Shown: positions 9,763 to 21,206 of the stretch, one piece after another | Layout: the number at the start of each line of letters is the position of its first letter | Numbering within the stretch: position 1 is the stretch's first letter | Assembly (NCBI GenBank): GCA_963932465.1 | Contig: OZ010792.1 | Location: 682,001-746,000, forward strand | Length of the DNA stretch: 64,000 nt | DNA from: Maratus speciosus | Lineage: Eukaryota; Arthropoda; Arachnida; Araneae; Salticidae | Reading direction: 5' to 3' | Program-made: the position numbers and the translations under genes | Notes under the pieces: model-generated | Told to the model about the DNA's origin: nothing | What the model saw: only the letters and a program-made list of their open reading frames with translations | The model's database searches: none

Positions 9763-9986
9763 AGGTAAAATATTTACAATTGAAGTGTTAATCAAACAAT
9801 CACTTACTACCTGTAGTGTTTTTAGGTATTTTATAAATTTTTATTAATAATCTCAACTTTTTGTATTAAGTAATAAAGAGCTAAACATAATATGAAACAA
9901 AATAAAGGTTTGATGAAAAAGAATCTGCAAAAGAGAAAAAAAAATCTGCGACGACCGTCTCCCGTCTCGAACTTTCTCCTACCGGG
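9763..9986. repeat. Dispersed repeat, copy B (partner at 1-227)
   Basis: Same-orientation relative of 1-227, with the shared AAAATCTGCGACG and CTACCGGG blocks. The immediate upstream AATCTGC may be part of the unit. Confidence 0.6.
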
Positions 9987-11151
9987 CTCTCTCCCTTCTC
10001 AAAAATAAAGTTGGATTTAATATGAATATGTGTACTCATTGAACAAGCCTCTTGTGTCCACTGTTTGTCATTTAAGTAAGACTATTCCTTTTTATTTTTA
10101 CTGCAATAACATTTTATCATCGGCAAAATATATTATTCTCGGCACTTAAGTCAATCTTATCACTGGCATCTTTACTATACGATCACGATCTATTACGGCA
10201 TTCAAGAATTGTTTATTTTATCTAACAGCAAATTAACTCTTTTTATTTATTTAATGCTTCTTTTTATTTGCAATGTCACAACAGGTGCTATAAATGTTGT
10301 GGGGAGAAGGAAATGAAATTCAAAATAAATCTTTTCATCAAATTTTATTTTTAACTGATAATTAGAGTTCTACTGGGAATATCTTAACAAAAATTACATA
10401 TTTGTAATCAGCAAAAAAAAATTACGCACAGAGGCATTAATTATAAATCTCTAAATGCAGCATTTGCAAAAATTTTAAAGGCCAGGAAAAAATGCTACTT
10501 TTCTTGGCAACGGCTGTCTGGGCTCCCAAAGATTACAAACATCTGCGTTCTATGGCTTGTATTTCAATGGAAATAAAAAAAAGATTTTATAAATTGATTT
10601 GTAATGGATTTTTAAACTTTTTACAGGAGTATTGGAATAATTTTTAGAATTTCTGAAACAGCAATTTTTTTGCATCTGGCTGTGTAATTTTCAAGCTTTT
10701 AGGGCTGGTAGATTTTAAAATATGGTCCAGTACATTTACCACTCATAGCAACTCTTCATTCCAGCAAACCATCCTCCTTTCTTCGAGTTATTTGAAGAAA
10801 TTTTCTGCAGTTTGATAAAAATCTATACTTTAGTTGAATTATGAATACTTTTTCATTCTTTTAATTGGGATTTTTAATTAATAAGCTAATTATTAGAAAT
10901 TTAAAATTCTGAGTCTCAGATGCATCAGGAGACACTTTGGGCTAGCCTCATAAAAATTATCAGCCTTGTATGTGCCATAGATTTCACCAGCCATCACAGA
11001 GACACAGAGCCAAACTTACTTTTATTAGTATAGATTTCATGGTCTAGCAAAAAAATTACAATACAATTATAATAGTCAGTGCATACTTCAATCTTGATAA
11101 CTTGGTTTCTGATCATGAAAAGTCCAGTTAAAGAAAGTAGCTAAAATACTA
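9987..11151. other. Non-coding stretch, nothing recognised
   Basis: AT-rich, no open frame above background, no clear repeats or TIRs. It could be intron of the gene whose exon lies at 11835-12011. Confidence 0.4.
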
Positions 11152-11539
11152 GATTGAGCAAAAAGTTCTGGGAAATTTGTGAAAGTTGCGTTGTTATGCG
11201 CAAATTAACAACAAAAGCAACAAGGACTATTCTTCAAAGTAGAGAACATCATAGTCCATGACGTTCTGCCAGATTCCGGATTTTGCTGAAAGTACCATGG
11301 CGGCTCCTTGGAATAGCCGTACCAGCACCTTCATCCTCATTAATCTCGTTGACAGCTTTCAGAATCGTTAAACCTTTTCTCCAATAATACCAGATCAACA
11401 CGCACAAATTATACTGTCCAACAGACATTTTGGAGCCAAAATTCCTGAACTCCTATAGATATACCACTAGTACTCCTATATACGATACAAATTCTGGTAA
11501 CTATTAGATTAAAAATTTCCCAGAACTTTTTGCTCAACC
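11152..11539 (-). mobile_element. Mariner-type miniature element with transposase relic
   Basis: Inverted ends GATTGAGCAAAAAGTTCTGG and GGTTGAGCAAAAAGTTCTGG (right end inverted), more than 20 bp nearly perfect, are flanked by TA on both sides (11150-11151, 11540-11541). On the minus strand a relic of a mariner N-terminal DNA-binding region can be read (a CVLIWYYWRKG-like helix followed by NEINEDEGAGTA), then the element is internally deleted before the catalytic domain. Total length is 388 bp. It is non-autonomous. Confidence 0.8.
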
Positions 11540-11834
11540 TAATAACATAAGTGGTGAAGAGAGAGGTTTATTTAATGAAAAACTAGGTTCTATGTGTTTT
11601 TCTAGTTCTGTCTGGAACTGTAGTCAATGAATAGTCTAAAGTTACATAACTTAGAAACCAACTTTATGATTAAAGTATACTTATTAAGACAGAAACTAAT
11701 CTAAAACAAAATTTTTGTCTCCCGGTATTCAGTCTTATCACCTGTTGAAGTTAATAATTTTGATTTATTAATAACAATCAGTTAATACTAATACAACTTC
11801 ATAAAACATTAAAAAAAAAATTATAAATACTAAC

Positions 11835-12011
11835 CACTTTTCCTGAGGAGGTGATAAAAAGTACAGCTTTTCCGCCTTGATTCTGAACATTGCTTGCTTG
11901 TTCAGTAACACTACAATTGTTTCTAGCCAGTAAAAGAATTTTATTGTTGGAGTCATTCCTCACATCTGTACACCAATCAGTAGAGCTTACATCATCAATC
12001 ACATGAAATTC
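11835..12011 (-). CDS. Putative internal exon, PA-domain-like protein fragment
   Basis: On the minus strand a 59-codon open stretch is bounded by a TTTTAG acceptor (at 12012-12017) and a GTTAGT donor (starting at 11834), with both junctions in phase 0. The product begins EFHVIDDVSSTDWCTDV and contains ILLLARNNCSVTEQASNVQN followed by QGGKAVLFITSSGKV. This resembles the protease-associated fold core (a strand, RGNC-like turn, helix with AQ..GAKA-like, then a strand), as in signal peptide peptidase-like 2 or PA-TM-RING proteins. The two cysteines fit the SPPL2-type disulfide. Neighbouring exons are not recognised, so the parent gene, if real, has long transposon-filled introns. A decayed gene fragment is the alternative. 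The family assignment is from memory only. Confidence 0.5.
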
Positions 12012-13206
12012 CTAAAATGAATCAAACAAAAAATGTAGCACAAATGTGCACACACATATATATTTCATACATATGTATAGTTATACTTAAAGTGCAATTA
12101 AAAAATATTAAAAAATTTAGAGACTGTTGGATATAATGACATATGGAATAACAGTAATTACATAGTTTACATCAGTCCAGAAAATGAAGGAAAAAAAATT
12201 GTCATTGTTGGAACAAATGTTCAGATTTTCCCCACAGACAGTTAGGGTGTCATACCCTGCCTGTTCTTTTGTTTGAAAAACAGCAACCTTCATGCCCTCA
12301 GTCAAAGAATGGTGTCCTTATCGCTCTTCGTATTTAAAAAAAAATTGTTTGCATGGTAAAAATTGACTAATTTCCATGATTTGAAGATTATACATTAAAA
12401 ATGCCTTTAAAAATCAAAAGATAACCTTTAAAAATCTAAAAAGTGACCTTATGAATCAAAAGTGTCTTTTTTTAAACCAAGGGGAAATTCAGAATTTGTA
12501 CAAAGCCAATTTGTTTTCCTACTTATAGATTATGGTGAAAGGATCATTACCTCAAAAGCCCCCTTCCCTCAGCTTCTCCCACCCCCAAATGCCATATAAT
12601 AAGCAGATTTTCAGAAAAAAAGCAATGAATTAAAAAAGCAAAGTCTTTAGCAATTTGTTTCTTTTTCTGTACTGTTCTTAAGCATATCTGCTATAACTTA
12701 CTATTTGTGTTAGTAAAAAATTATAAATCTCGAATATCGGATTTTTTTTCAAGATGCAGTTTAATTTTCCTGCCTACCTTATAAAACATACAAAAAAATG
12801 TTTTCAAGTAAAAAATTTGCTAACTCCCTGTCCTTTAAAATGATATAGGAAGTTCAATGTTATTATATGAATTAAAGATTATTATAAGATTGAGGGGGGG
12901 GGGGGGGGGAGAGGAATGATATTTAAGGAGCAGTGTGGTGGGGCGCTGCTCCAACTTCTGCTTCAATTTTGTCATTATTTGAGCAGAAATGATATTAGGA
13001 TTTTGCAATTTTAGTTTTTTGTTTTTATGCATTTTTTTTCTTCACAAAATGGCCACTGCATTTTTTGGGTTTAAGAGCCATTGGCTCCTTCTAGATTTGG
13101 GAATCTGCAAAAAATCTGAAAAATGCTATACAGTAAAATCTTTCAAGACGGAACCGTATAGGAGAGAAAAAACAAGTTGGAAACAGCACGTCAAACGTGG
13201 CAAATG
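12012..13206. other. Non-coding stretch with a poly-G tract
   Basis: Contains a G run at about 12893-12909 and a set of repeated AAAATC(A/T)AAA-type phrases at 12395-12465. A 62-codon minus open frame at 12117-12305 lacks convincing splice context. At 13175-13206 sequence shared (inverted) with 42780-42815 begins. Confidence 0.4.
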
Positions 13207-13248
13207 AGGTGCGTTCGTTCTATAACTAAGTTTAATAAATATTTATTG
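13207..13248 (+). mobile_element. Left piece of a TIR element (AGGTGCGTTCG end) split by the LTR element
   Basis: AGGTGCGTTCGTTCTATAAC matches the inverted end of the element at 41910-42779. The continuation is found after the LTR element at 20378, where CACTGCATATTGTACTGAAT matches the same relative. This shows that the LTR element jumped into this older repeat. Confidence 0.7.
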
Positions 13249-14481
13249 TAATAGATGTAAAACCCTATTACCTGTCTTGACACTGCTCGGGAAATATCTC
13301 CTCTATATTTCACTTTTACTCTGCTATAAACTTTACATTCTATCTTTATTAAGTAATACATTCATTCTACTTTTCTTTATTTATCCATATAAAATATCTT
13401 TTATTAATAAGGTTATTCTTTATTTCACTTACCGTTCATATAGTCCTGCCATCTTATCTTTAAATCCTTTTTAAGTTGTTTATTTATCGTATGTATTTTC
13501 CGACTTACGATTTTCAGCCATCCACGTTCCAGGCAATCAGGAGCATAGAATTCATTTCGAATGACGAGTGTTTCACAGCCGCCACTAGATGGCGTTGCTC
13601 GTTTGAAACCACTGCACATCGTTCGTACGACGTTTCATCACGATGTCCTTCGAAAATCTTCTTCTACTGCTTCGTGATTGGTTTTTCCATTCACCCGGTT
13701 CATATAAGTAAAGATGTAATATCTTTCCCTTCACCTCTTCCACCTCTTACCTTTTTCCTTTCCTTTGCTTTGCTTTAGTATTTTAACAGTGTTTCGTTGG
13801 AGGAATTTCAAAGTGTGTTATGGCGTTCGATGTTGACATTTAAGTTCATTTTATATATCTTCATATAAAAGCTGTTTTCTATATTTCTTCATTCAACGTT
13901 TTGTCGCCGATCACGTATTCATTTAAGTGAGCCATATTATTTTATCATGGGCTCTGGAATTGCTGATAAACTTTGTTTAAGTGTTTTCCGAAACAAAGGA
14001 CTGTGATTCATCATGAAACGTATCGGCAGTTGCTATGAAAGTAAATCTTTATCTTCAGATATCTAAATGTTTTCCGTGTTGCTGTTTAATCAGATGTCAT
14101 TTAGATAGAAGCTGGTAGTGTTTGGTGTATTGACAAGAATGTATATTTTTCATGAAAGCTCCGAGATCGTATGGCCACTCGATGATCCTGTTCTTCATAT
14201 GTCATGAGGGTTTGTTTTACTTTATTTTTGTTAAACCTGTTTTAATAGTTTAATACGTTTATATATAAACTTAAGATTTACTTGTTGTATTATATTATAG
14301 TTAATCCATATTTCTGCTTTTTGGTTTTTAATAAACTTCAGTTTGTTTTTAAACTTTCTTGTAATTATTTCATCACCATTTGACTTCATAAACTTTTACA
14401 TTTAGGGATTAACAGCTTATGTTTTCATTGTGTATTTTTGCTCTGCTAACTTAACTTATAACTTAAATTTAATCGACATCA
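13249..14481 (+). repeat. 5' LTR of non-coding LTR retroelement 1
   Basis: This 1,233-bp stretch is repeated in the same orientation at 19145-20372 with roughly 1.5-2% difference by eye. It begins TAATAGATGT and ends GACATCA. The 5-bp TATTG lies directly before it (13244-13248) and directly after the 3' copy (20373-20377). A possible polyadenylation signal AATAAA lies at 14330-14335 and a TATA-like CATATAAG near 13700. The GCCACTAGATGGCG motif lies at 13581-13594. Open frames of 64-100 codons occur in both copies but simply reflect the duplication. Confidence 0.9.
13581..13594 (+). promoter_or_regulatory. CTCF-like core motif in LTR 1 (5' copy)
   Basis: GCCACTAGATGGCG fits the CTCF core CCASYAGRKGGCR. 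It is conserved in the 3' LTR at 19477-19490. Motif match only; binding is not shown. Confidence 0.35.
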
Positions 14482-14482
14482 C

Positions 14483-14499
14483 GGTTATGGGCCAGTCCC
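14483..14499 (+). other. Primer-binding site matching internal initiator tRNA-Met
   Basis: GGTTATGGGCCAGTCCC starts one base after the 5' LTR. Its first part, GGTTATGGGCC, is complementary to the anticodon-arm region of initiator tRNA-Met (CTGGGCCCATAACC), with one C missing afterwards. Copia of Drosophila uses the same half-tRNA primer region. The position and match together are strong evidence for the superfamily. Confidence 0.8.
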
Positions 14500-14536
14500 T
14501 AACTGTGTTAATAGTTTAGAATATAATAGAAACTTT

Positions 14537-14582
<46 letters not shown>

Positions 14583-17500
14583 ACCTTGTTTTACAATGGT
14601 AAAGTAAATTATAAATATTTGATTATTATGTAAAATTTTTTTGATGCTGCTCTGAATTCTTATTATACTTTACATTTATCGTATTTAACCCCTATTGGGT
14701 CGACATTATGATGGTGAACGCCGACCTCATCGGCAATTTAGCGATGCTCTGCGATGGGGGGGCAGTTAGTTTTTGATACTTTTATGTTTATAAGTTTAAT
14801 AATTCTACATTTTTTTAAGTAAAAGATGTTAAAATTGTATTTTTATAATTTTTTTTAAAGTAATTTAAATATTTAAGAGAATTAATGATTTGAGGGATTT
14901 TTTTTTTTTTAACCTCATGACATATTTGCTGGATTCTTTTGCTGAAGAAAAGAAAGAATATAATTTTAAATGTGTTGAAAAGAAAGGAATTTTTATGTAA
15001 TGGTGGCCAATTTGAGTAGTCTATATTCATGTTGTACACAGTACGTTCTACAGATTTTGATTCGGCAATATATGGAGATAATCTACATATTTTTAAAGTT
15101 GTTCTCTATGCTGGAGTTGAAGTTTTGAGATGTGTATTGATGTTTTAAAGAAAACCATAATCCCAAATGTAGGGAGCATCTGCACATTGTGATATTTTCC
15201 CAGCGTGAACACCATTTTAAAAGTTTTTCATCCGTCATATTAGAAGAAATTCAGTGTTTTTTCAAGCATTAATTGTGTTTCTGTATGGATGCAGCCGAGT
15301 GGCGTAGCGGAATCATGCTCAACCTTGATGATGACGAACGTTTTTGCTTCTATATAGTGCCTGATTAGGGGCTATTTTTGTTACTTTCTTCTTGACTTTT
15401 TATTTTAAAGAAACTTTCTGACTTTTTTTAAAAAAAAGAACTTTAGTGAAGCATTGATAATATGAAGCTGAACAGTAATGTTCTTATGTTTCTTTTGCTA
15501 AGGACTGCTTTCTCCAATGAGACAACTACAATTCTTCAGCCTCCAGATAATTATTCAAATGTATTTTACTTAAAATTTTTAGAAGTTTTTGGATCCATTA
15601 TTAGTGTTCTCCATCATGTGTTTTATGTACTACAATTGCTTTCTGCATGATCTTTAAGATATGCAATGCTTAATATGTTTTAAATACATAAAATATAATT
15701 AAATTCTTTGATTCTGGGAATTTTTATAATGTGATACTTTGATGAATTTTTCAGGGTCAATCCTTTTAATATGTGAATTTTAAAAGAGGGGAAATTTTTC
15801 CTTTTTGAAGTCTTTAAGAGTAATCAAATACTTTTTGCTTTGATCTTTGATCAAATTGGGAATTTATTGATCGGGGTTATAATAAATTTTTATCTTAGTT
15901 GTTTTTCTGATTTAGTAGATAACTTTTTGTCAGGTTAGATTTAAACTTTTTATGGGGGGGCGAATTCTTTGTAAAGTATCATAATTCTGTTACACAGATT
16001 ATGTTTGTTGCCCATCTACCTGACTAATTTCAAATTTACATAGTTTATTTTACTTAAAGTTAAACCTTGACCCTTTTAGTTCTTTTTATAGTATATTAGA
16101 GTAACTTTTTTTTGATTTATAGATCTTTAAAAAGTTGTTTGAGTTTACTTTTATTACTTTTGTTAATTATTCATCTAATTTTTCTTTTTACCATTTAATT
16201 TGATTATGGGAAATGCAGGGGCTTTTTGACGGGCTTTACCTCTGATCGTCCTATCAATATTGGATGGTGTTTTTCTTATTTTGGAAGTTCGATATATTTT
16301 TTTTAAGGTTTATCTTCTTAAACAGAGGTCGAATCGATTATTCAATTTTTTTTAATAGTTTAATTCTTTTAGTTTGACATTTTCTATCTTTGTAAATCAT
16401 TTTTTATTACTTAATCTGCTTTTTAAGCTTTAACTTAATAAAGGGTCAAGTACTTTTGCTGTTTTTTTTTACTTTTTCTAAATATTTGATCTGAATTCCT
16501 TCTGTCACTGAACTTTTACGAATTTTCAACTGTGACTTATCTGTTAAATAACCATTTGCATAGCTGGGTTATATTGAGGTTCAGTTGATTAGGATGTACT
16601 TATTTCGGTGACCTTACTGCTTATTGTTTTATGTTTAATATATCCTATGAATAAGAAAGTGTTTAATTTATTCATTTTGTTCTGTTTACCCTGATTGATA
16701 ATTTTCTCCATGATAAAATTGTATATTTTAAAGTGTTCTCTTTCAGCTGTTCTTGGATTAGGAACCATTTTGAAAGATGAACTTTTGAAAAGTTCTTAGA
16801 GGTTCATATTTTGTTAAGAATAGAGATTTTGGCCATTAATTGGGGAAATTTTAAGTTACTTATTTAAATTTTTAAGCAGCCTCTTTTATTTTTACTTAAG
16901 ATAATATTTTGTAATAGAAATTTATTTTTGTCGTCACTATCTGTAATTTAATGGGTTTTTACTTTAAGATCTTTACATTTTTTTAAAATTAAGTATAGAC
17001 ATTAAAATTTAAGTCTTTGCTTAAATGTTTGATCCTTACATAGTAGAGGTCATGTCTTGGAAACCTTATTACATCAATGTTTAATTACCTTGAATGTTTT
17101 TTTTTAACTCAAACATTTTGAGCTAACTATTTGTTCCTCTAGTCATTTACATGTTTTCTTGGTTTAATTATCTTGTGCCAATACTGCTTTAAGGCACTGT
17201 GATTTTTAATTATCTGGGGAAAACTTCTTTGATAAGGGGGGGACTTTTGATTCTAGCTTCATAAATGGATTGGGTGCAATGTTTTTACATTGTTAAGTTA
17301 AAAATTTTTTTTAAATATTGAAGTTTAAAACTTTTAAAAATATTTGAAATCCTTTTCCCCAGCTGGCCTGTATCTTTGATTATTGGGAACAAGATCATGT
17401 GCTGAAAGATGATTTTCAGTAAGATTTTTAAATTTACAGAGATTCCTGGATTCATTTTTTTTTTAAATAAAGTTTCAGTGTTTTAGAAGTTCAACAGAAT

Positions 17501-19130
17501 GTGTTAAACCCTGGGAATATGTGGCTGTTATGATCTGACCTGATAGTTATTGAATAGTTACCTCTTTTAAACTTGAAGAATTTAGACCACACTGCCAAAA
17601 GTACAATTACTTCTTTTAGAATTGAATCAAACTTTCATATTTAATTGATTCAACTTCATTTTTGAGAATAGATTGGCTAGTTTATTGGTCTACTAGAAAG
17701 ATTTTGGAATGGAGGTTTACTGGGTTTTTCTGTTTTTAAGGGATCAGGGTCATGAAGTCTGAAATACCTGGGGTATTTGAGGATTTTCTTGTCCTTAGAG
17801 TTTGAACTTGTAAGCTGATTTTTAGAGTCCTTTTCCCAGTGGTTATTAGGAATTTGTTTTTAGTTGTAGCTGTTGCCCGAGTTCTGACGTATCTTTTAAA
17901 GTTAGGGAAGGTTAGAAACGAACATGTCTTCCTAATGTGCAAATACTACTTTTCTCCCACGGATGTTATTTAACATTGGATCAAAATATCGGAATGCTCC
18001 TAATCTTTCAATGGTTATTGGTTGATTTATATGTTTAGTTTAGTCTTCATGAATTTTCTCCTAGATCGTATATGCCTGCGTGTTTATGTAGTACAGGTCG
18101 GTGCGTATGAAGACCTTTGGCCAAAGGCAAATTTCTTTGTCTGGTTTCCGCTGGCGCTGGATAGAGAATTTTTTTTTAAATATATATTTTTACTCATTTA
18201 CATTTTATTTGGAATGAGTTCGTGCTTCAGCATCTGTGCTGGTTGAGTATGCTGAATTTCAGCATGTTGATAGGCTCTGTGAAAGGTGTCTTACTTCAAC
18301 AACCTAGTCTTCTTTTGTTTTAAAATTTCATTTTTAGTTGGAAGGATTCTCAGGCATATCGCTGTGATCAGAGGGAGTTTGTTGAAGACAGTTATCAGTT
18401 TTTAAAATAGTAGTTTTTTTTAAAAAACCTTAAAGTAAATCTTTCCTGGAGCATTTGTCATCTAAGCAACTTGTGTCAAGTAGTGGCCTTCAAGTAGCGC
18501 TATTGGGGGTTCACTTATTATGACAATGTTTGAAGTTGTTTGACGTCAGTTGGGATGAATTGTGTTGGACAAGTTTGAGTTGGTTAAGTGGATTCGAGTA
18601 GACCTAGCTGCATTATATTGAACTGTTTTAGAATTTCATTACACATTACATTTTCATATACATTTAATTAGCAATTCGTAGCCAAACATTTTTTTAGATG
18701 GAGATTATCACTAGCAATTTCAAGTTTCATATTTTAGAAATTGTATACTGCATACCTTGACTTCATTATATTGTGATTTGTTTTAGATCTATCATGTAAA
18801 ATGTTACTGAATGCTTTTGAGTATTTTGAATCAACGAATGGGGGGGGGGGGGTCTGAAGAATGTGTCCTTACTAATATTTTTATGTGTGATATGTTTTTC
18901 ATGTTTTAGTTAAATTTTATACATTTATTTAAATGTTTAATCATTGAGTGGCTTTGCGTTCTGTGGCTCGTCTTTTGTCTTTACGGATATGGTGGAGTTA
19001 TTCTATTTTAAGTGGTTGGAGGTATTGATGGTATTTCAGCTCTGGTGGACATTTGCATGTCGTATAGGTGTAATGTCATGTTTTAGTAGTCTTTGAGCAT
19101 TGGCCATTCTTTTTATTCCGTCCCAGTGTC
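14500..19130 (+). other. Interior of LTR retroelement 1, no recognised coding sequence
   Basis: It contains an A run of about 30 bases at 14541-14571, a GC-richer patch at 14695-14765 ending in a G run, and long T-rich sequence. No copia pol signatures can be found in six frames. The start of the interior could fold or act as a packaging region, but this is not shown. Confidence 0.7.
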
Positions 19131-19140
19131 AAGAGGGGGG
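19131..19140 (+). other. Polypurine tract of LTR retroelement 1
   Basis: AAGAGGGGGG is followed after four bases (CATT) by the 3' LTR. It is similar in form to the copia tract. Confidence 0.65.
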
Positions 19141-19144
19141 CATT

Positions 19145-20372
19145 TAATAGATGTAAAACCCTATTACCTGTCTTGACACTGCTCGGGAAATATCTCCTCT
19201 ATATTTCACTTTTACTCTGCTATACATTTTACATTCTATCTTTATTAAGTAATACATTCATTCTACTTTTCTTTATTTATCCATATAAAATATCTTTTAT
19301 TAATAAGGTTATTCTTTATTTCACTTACCGTTCATATATTCCTGCCATCTTATCTTTAAATCATTTTTAAGTTGTTTATTTATCGTATGTATTTTCCGAC
19401 TTACGATTTTCAGCCATCCACGTTCCAGGCAATCAGGAGCATAGAATTCATTTCGAATGACGAGTGTTTCACAGCCGCCACTAGATGGCGTTGCTCGTTT
19501 GAAACCACTGCACATCGTTCGTACGACGTTTTGTCACGATGTCCTTCGAGAATCTTCTTCTACTGCTTCGTGATTGGTTTTTCCATTCACCCAGTTCATA
19601 TAAGTAAAGATGTAATATCTTTCCCTTCACCTCTTTCACCTCTCACCTTTTTCTTTTGCTTTGCTTTGCTTTAGTATTTTAACAGTGTTTCGTTGGAGGA
19701 ATTTCAAAGTGTGTTATGGCGTTCGATGTTGACATTTAAGTTCATTTTATATATCTTCATATAAAAGCTGTTTTCTATATTTCTTCATTCAACGTTTTGT
19801 CGCCGATCACATATTCATTTAAGTGAGCCATATTATTTTATCATGGGCTCTGGAATTGCTGATAAACTTTGTTTATGTGTTTTCCGAAACGAAGGACTGT
19901 GATTCATCATGAAACGTGTCGGCAGTTGTTATGAAAGTAAATCTTTATCTTCAGATATCTAAATGTTTTCCGTGCTGCTCTTTAATCAGATGTCATTTAG
20001 ATAGAAGCTGGTAGTGTTTGGTGTATTGACAAGAATGTATATTTTTCATGAAAGCTCCGAGATCGTATGGCCACTCGATGATCCTGTTCTTCATATGTCA
20101 TGAGGGTTTGTTTTACTTTATTTTTGTTAAACCTGTTTTAATAATACGTTTATATATAAACTTAAGATTTACTTGTTGTATTATATTATAGTTAATCCAT
20201 ATTTCTGCTTTTTGGTTTTTAATAAACTTCAGTTTGTTTTTAAACTTTCTTGTAATTATTTCATCACCATTTGACTTCATAAACTTTTACATTTAGGGAT
20301 TAACAGCTTATGTTTCCATTGTGTATTTTTGCTCTGCTAACTTAACTTATAACTTAAATTTAATCGACATCA
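19145..20372 (+). repeat. 3' LTR of LTR retroelement 1
   Basis: 1,228 bp, about twenty substitutions and a few small indels from the 5' copy (for example a deletion of TAGTTTAA after 20143). Polyadenylation signal AATAAA at 20221-20226. CTCF-like motif at 19477-19490. Confidence 0.9.
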
Positions 20373-20377
20373 TATTG

Positions 20378-20713
20378 CACTGCATATTGTACTGAATGTA
20401 TATTTTAGTGCACTTCATAAGCGCATTTCAATTTTATTCTGTTCGAAAGGCTGTAACATTATTAAAATGCGTTTGAAATAATTTTTTCCCATTGGCCGTA
20501 ATAAAATGGAAAACTTTTGACTGTCCCTGTAATTAAACTATACACCAGATTTTCAAAAAATTTGAAATGACTCTACAAATTTATGCAGCAATTAAATATT
20601 TTAAATTTCAAACGATTCGGTTAGGTAGTTTTTGCGCTGTTATACGCAGACAGACAGACGGACTGAATGACTACTAATAGGTGCTACATATTTATATAAT
20701 TACAAACGCATCT
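20378..20713 (+). mobile_element. Right piece of the TIR element split by LTR retroelement 1
   Basis: Continues the sequence from 13248. It carries the phrases CTTTTGACTGTCCCTGTAAT and CAGACAGACAGACGGACTGA shared (inverted) with 41940-42640, and ends near ACAAACGCATCT, a degenerate copy of the ACGAACGCACCT terminus. Confidence 0.6.
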
Positions 20714-20954
20714 AAAAATGTGTTATAAACAATGTCTCTTCTTAGCAGGTGTAAATGTATTATATTCTTTCCTCATGTATTATTATGGTTACTTCTCATG
20801 GATCAACATATTTTTCCACTTAAGACAGGATTAAATTATAGGCAGATTCTTTTTCACAAGTTTTACTGTATCTTCATTTTATTGCCTAGAAATCAAATTT
20901 TTTTTTAAAGAGAACAAGTAATAATAATAAAAAAAAAATTAAGTCAATTCCTAC
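20714..20954. other. AT-rich spacer
   Basis: No gene or clear repeat; short A/T runs. Confidence 0.4.
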
Positions 20955-21206
20955 TTAGGTTGAATAATAAGTACTTTATTAACGATTGAAAATTTGAATA
21001 AGAGAAAATTTTTTCTCCCATATAAAACTAAAATTAATTTAATTTAATTTATGAATTAATATTTGAAAAAAAATGTATTAACATCAGGTGTCATCCACTA
21101 CAAGTTTAAAAAAATGTATTTGAACTTGAGTTGATGAATAAAAAGTATTTTATTAACGATTGAAAATTTGAATAAAATTAACTAATTTAATTTAATTAAT
21201 GAATTA
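20955..21206 (+). repeat. 183-bp tandem repeat, first part (about 1.5 units)
   Basis: Units carry CATCAGGTGTCATCCACTAC, TTGAACTTGAGT and TTTAATTAATGAATTAATAT. The array resumes at 22508 after a 1.3-kb interruption. Confidence 0.7.

Larger units (their letters stand above)
13249..20372 (+). mobile_element. LTR retroelement 1, large non-coding derivative with copia-type primer site
   Basis: All structural parts are present: two LTRs, a 5-bp TSD (TATTG), a primer-binding site one base after the 5' LTR, and a purine tract (AAGAGGGGGG) just before the 3' LTR. The 4,663-bp interior shows no gag, protease, integrase or reverse transcriptase motif in any frame; its longest open frames are 60-75 codons. 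It is strikingly T-rich on the plus strand. Nearly identical LTRs show recent movement, so the element must have been mobilised by another element's enzymes, as known for LARD-type elements. The primer site points to a Ty1/copia helper. Confidence 0.85.

Noticed and set aside
12117..12305. 62-codon minus frame next to the PA-like exon, considered as a second exon
   Set aside because: No convincing splice pair frames it and the product resembles nothing I know; the end half is low-complexity Phe-rich.
13476..13778. 100-codon open frame present in two copies
   Set aside because: Both copies lie in the LTRs of retroelement 1, so conservation is explained by the recent duplication.
15292..15345. 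A-box-like GCAGCCGAGTGGCGTAGCGG as a possible tRNA gene
   Set aside because: No B box or pairing T stem follows, and no cloverleaf can be drawn.
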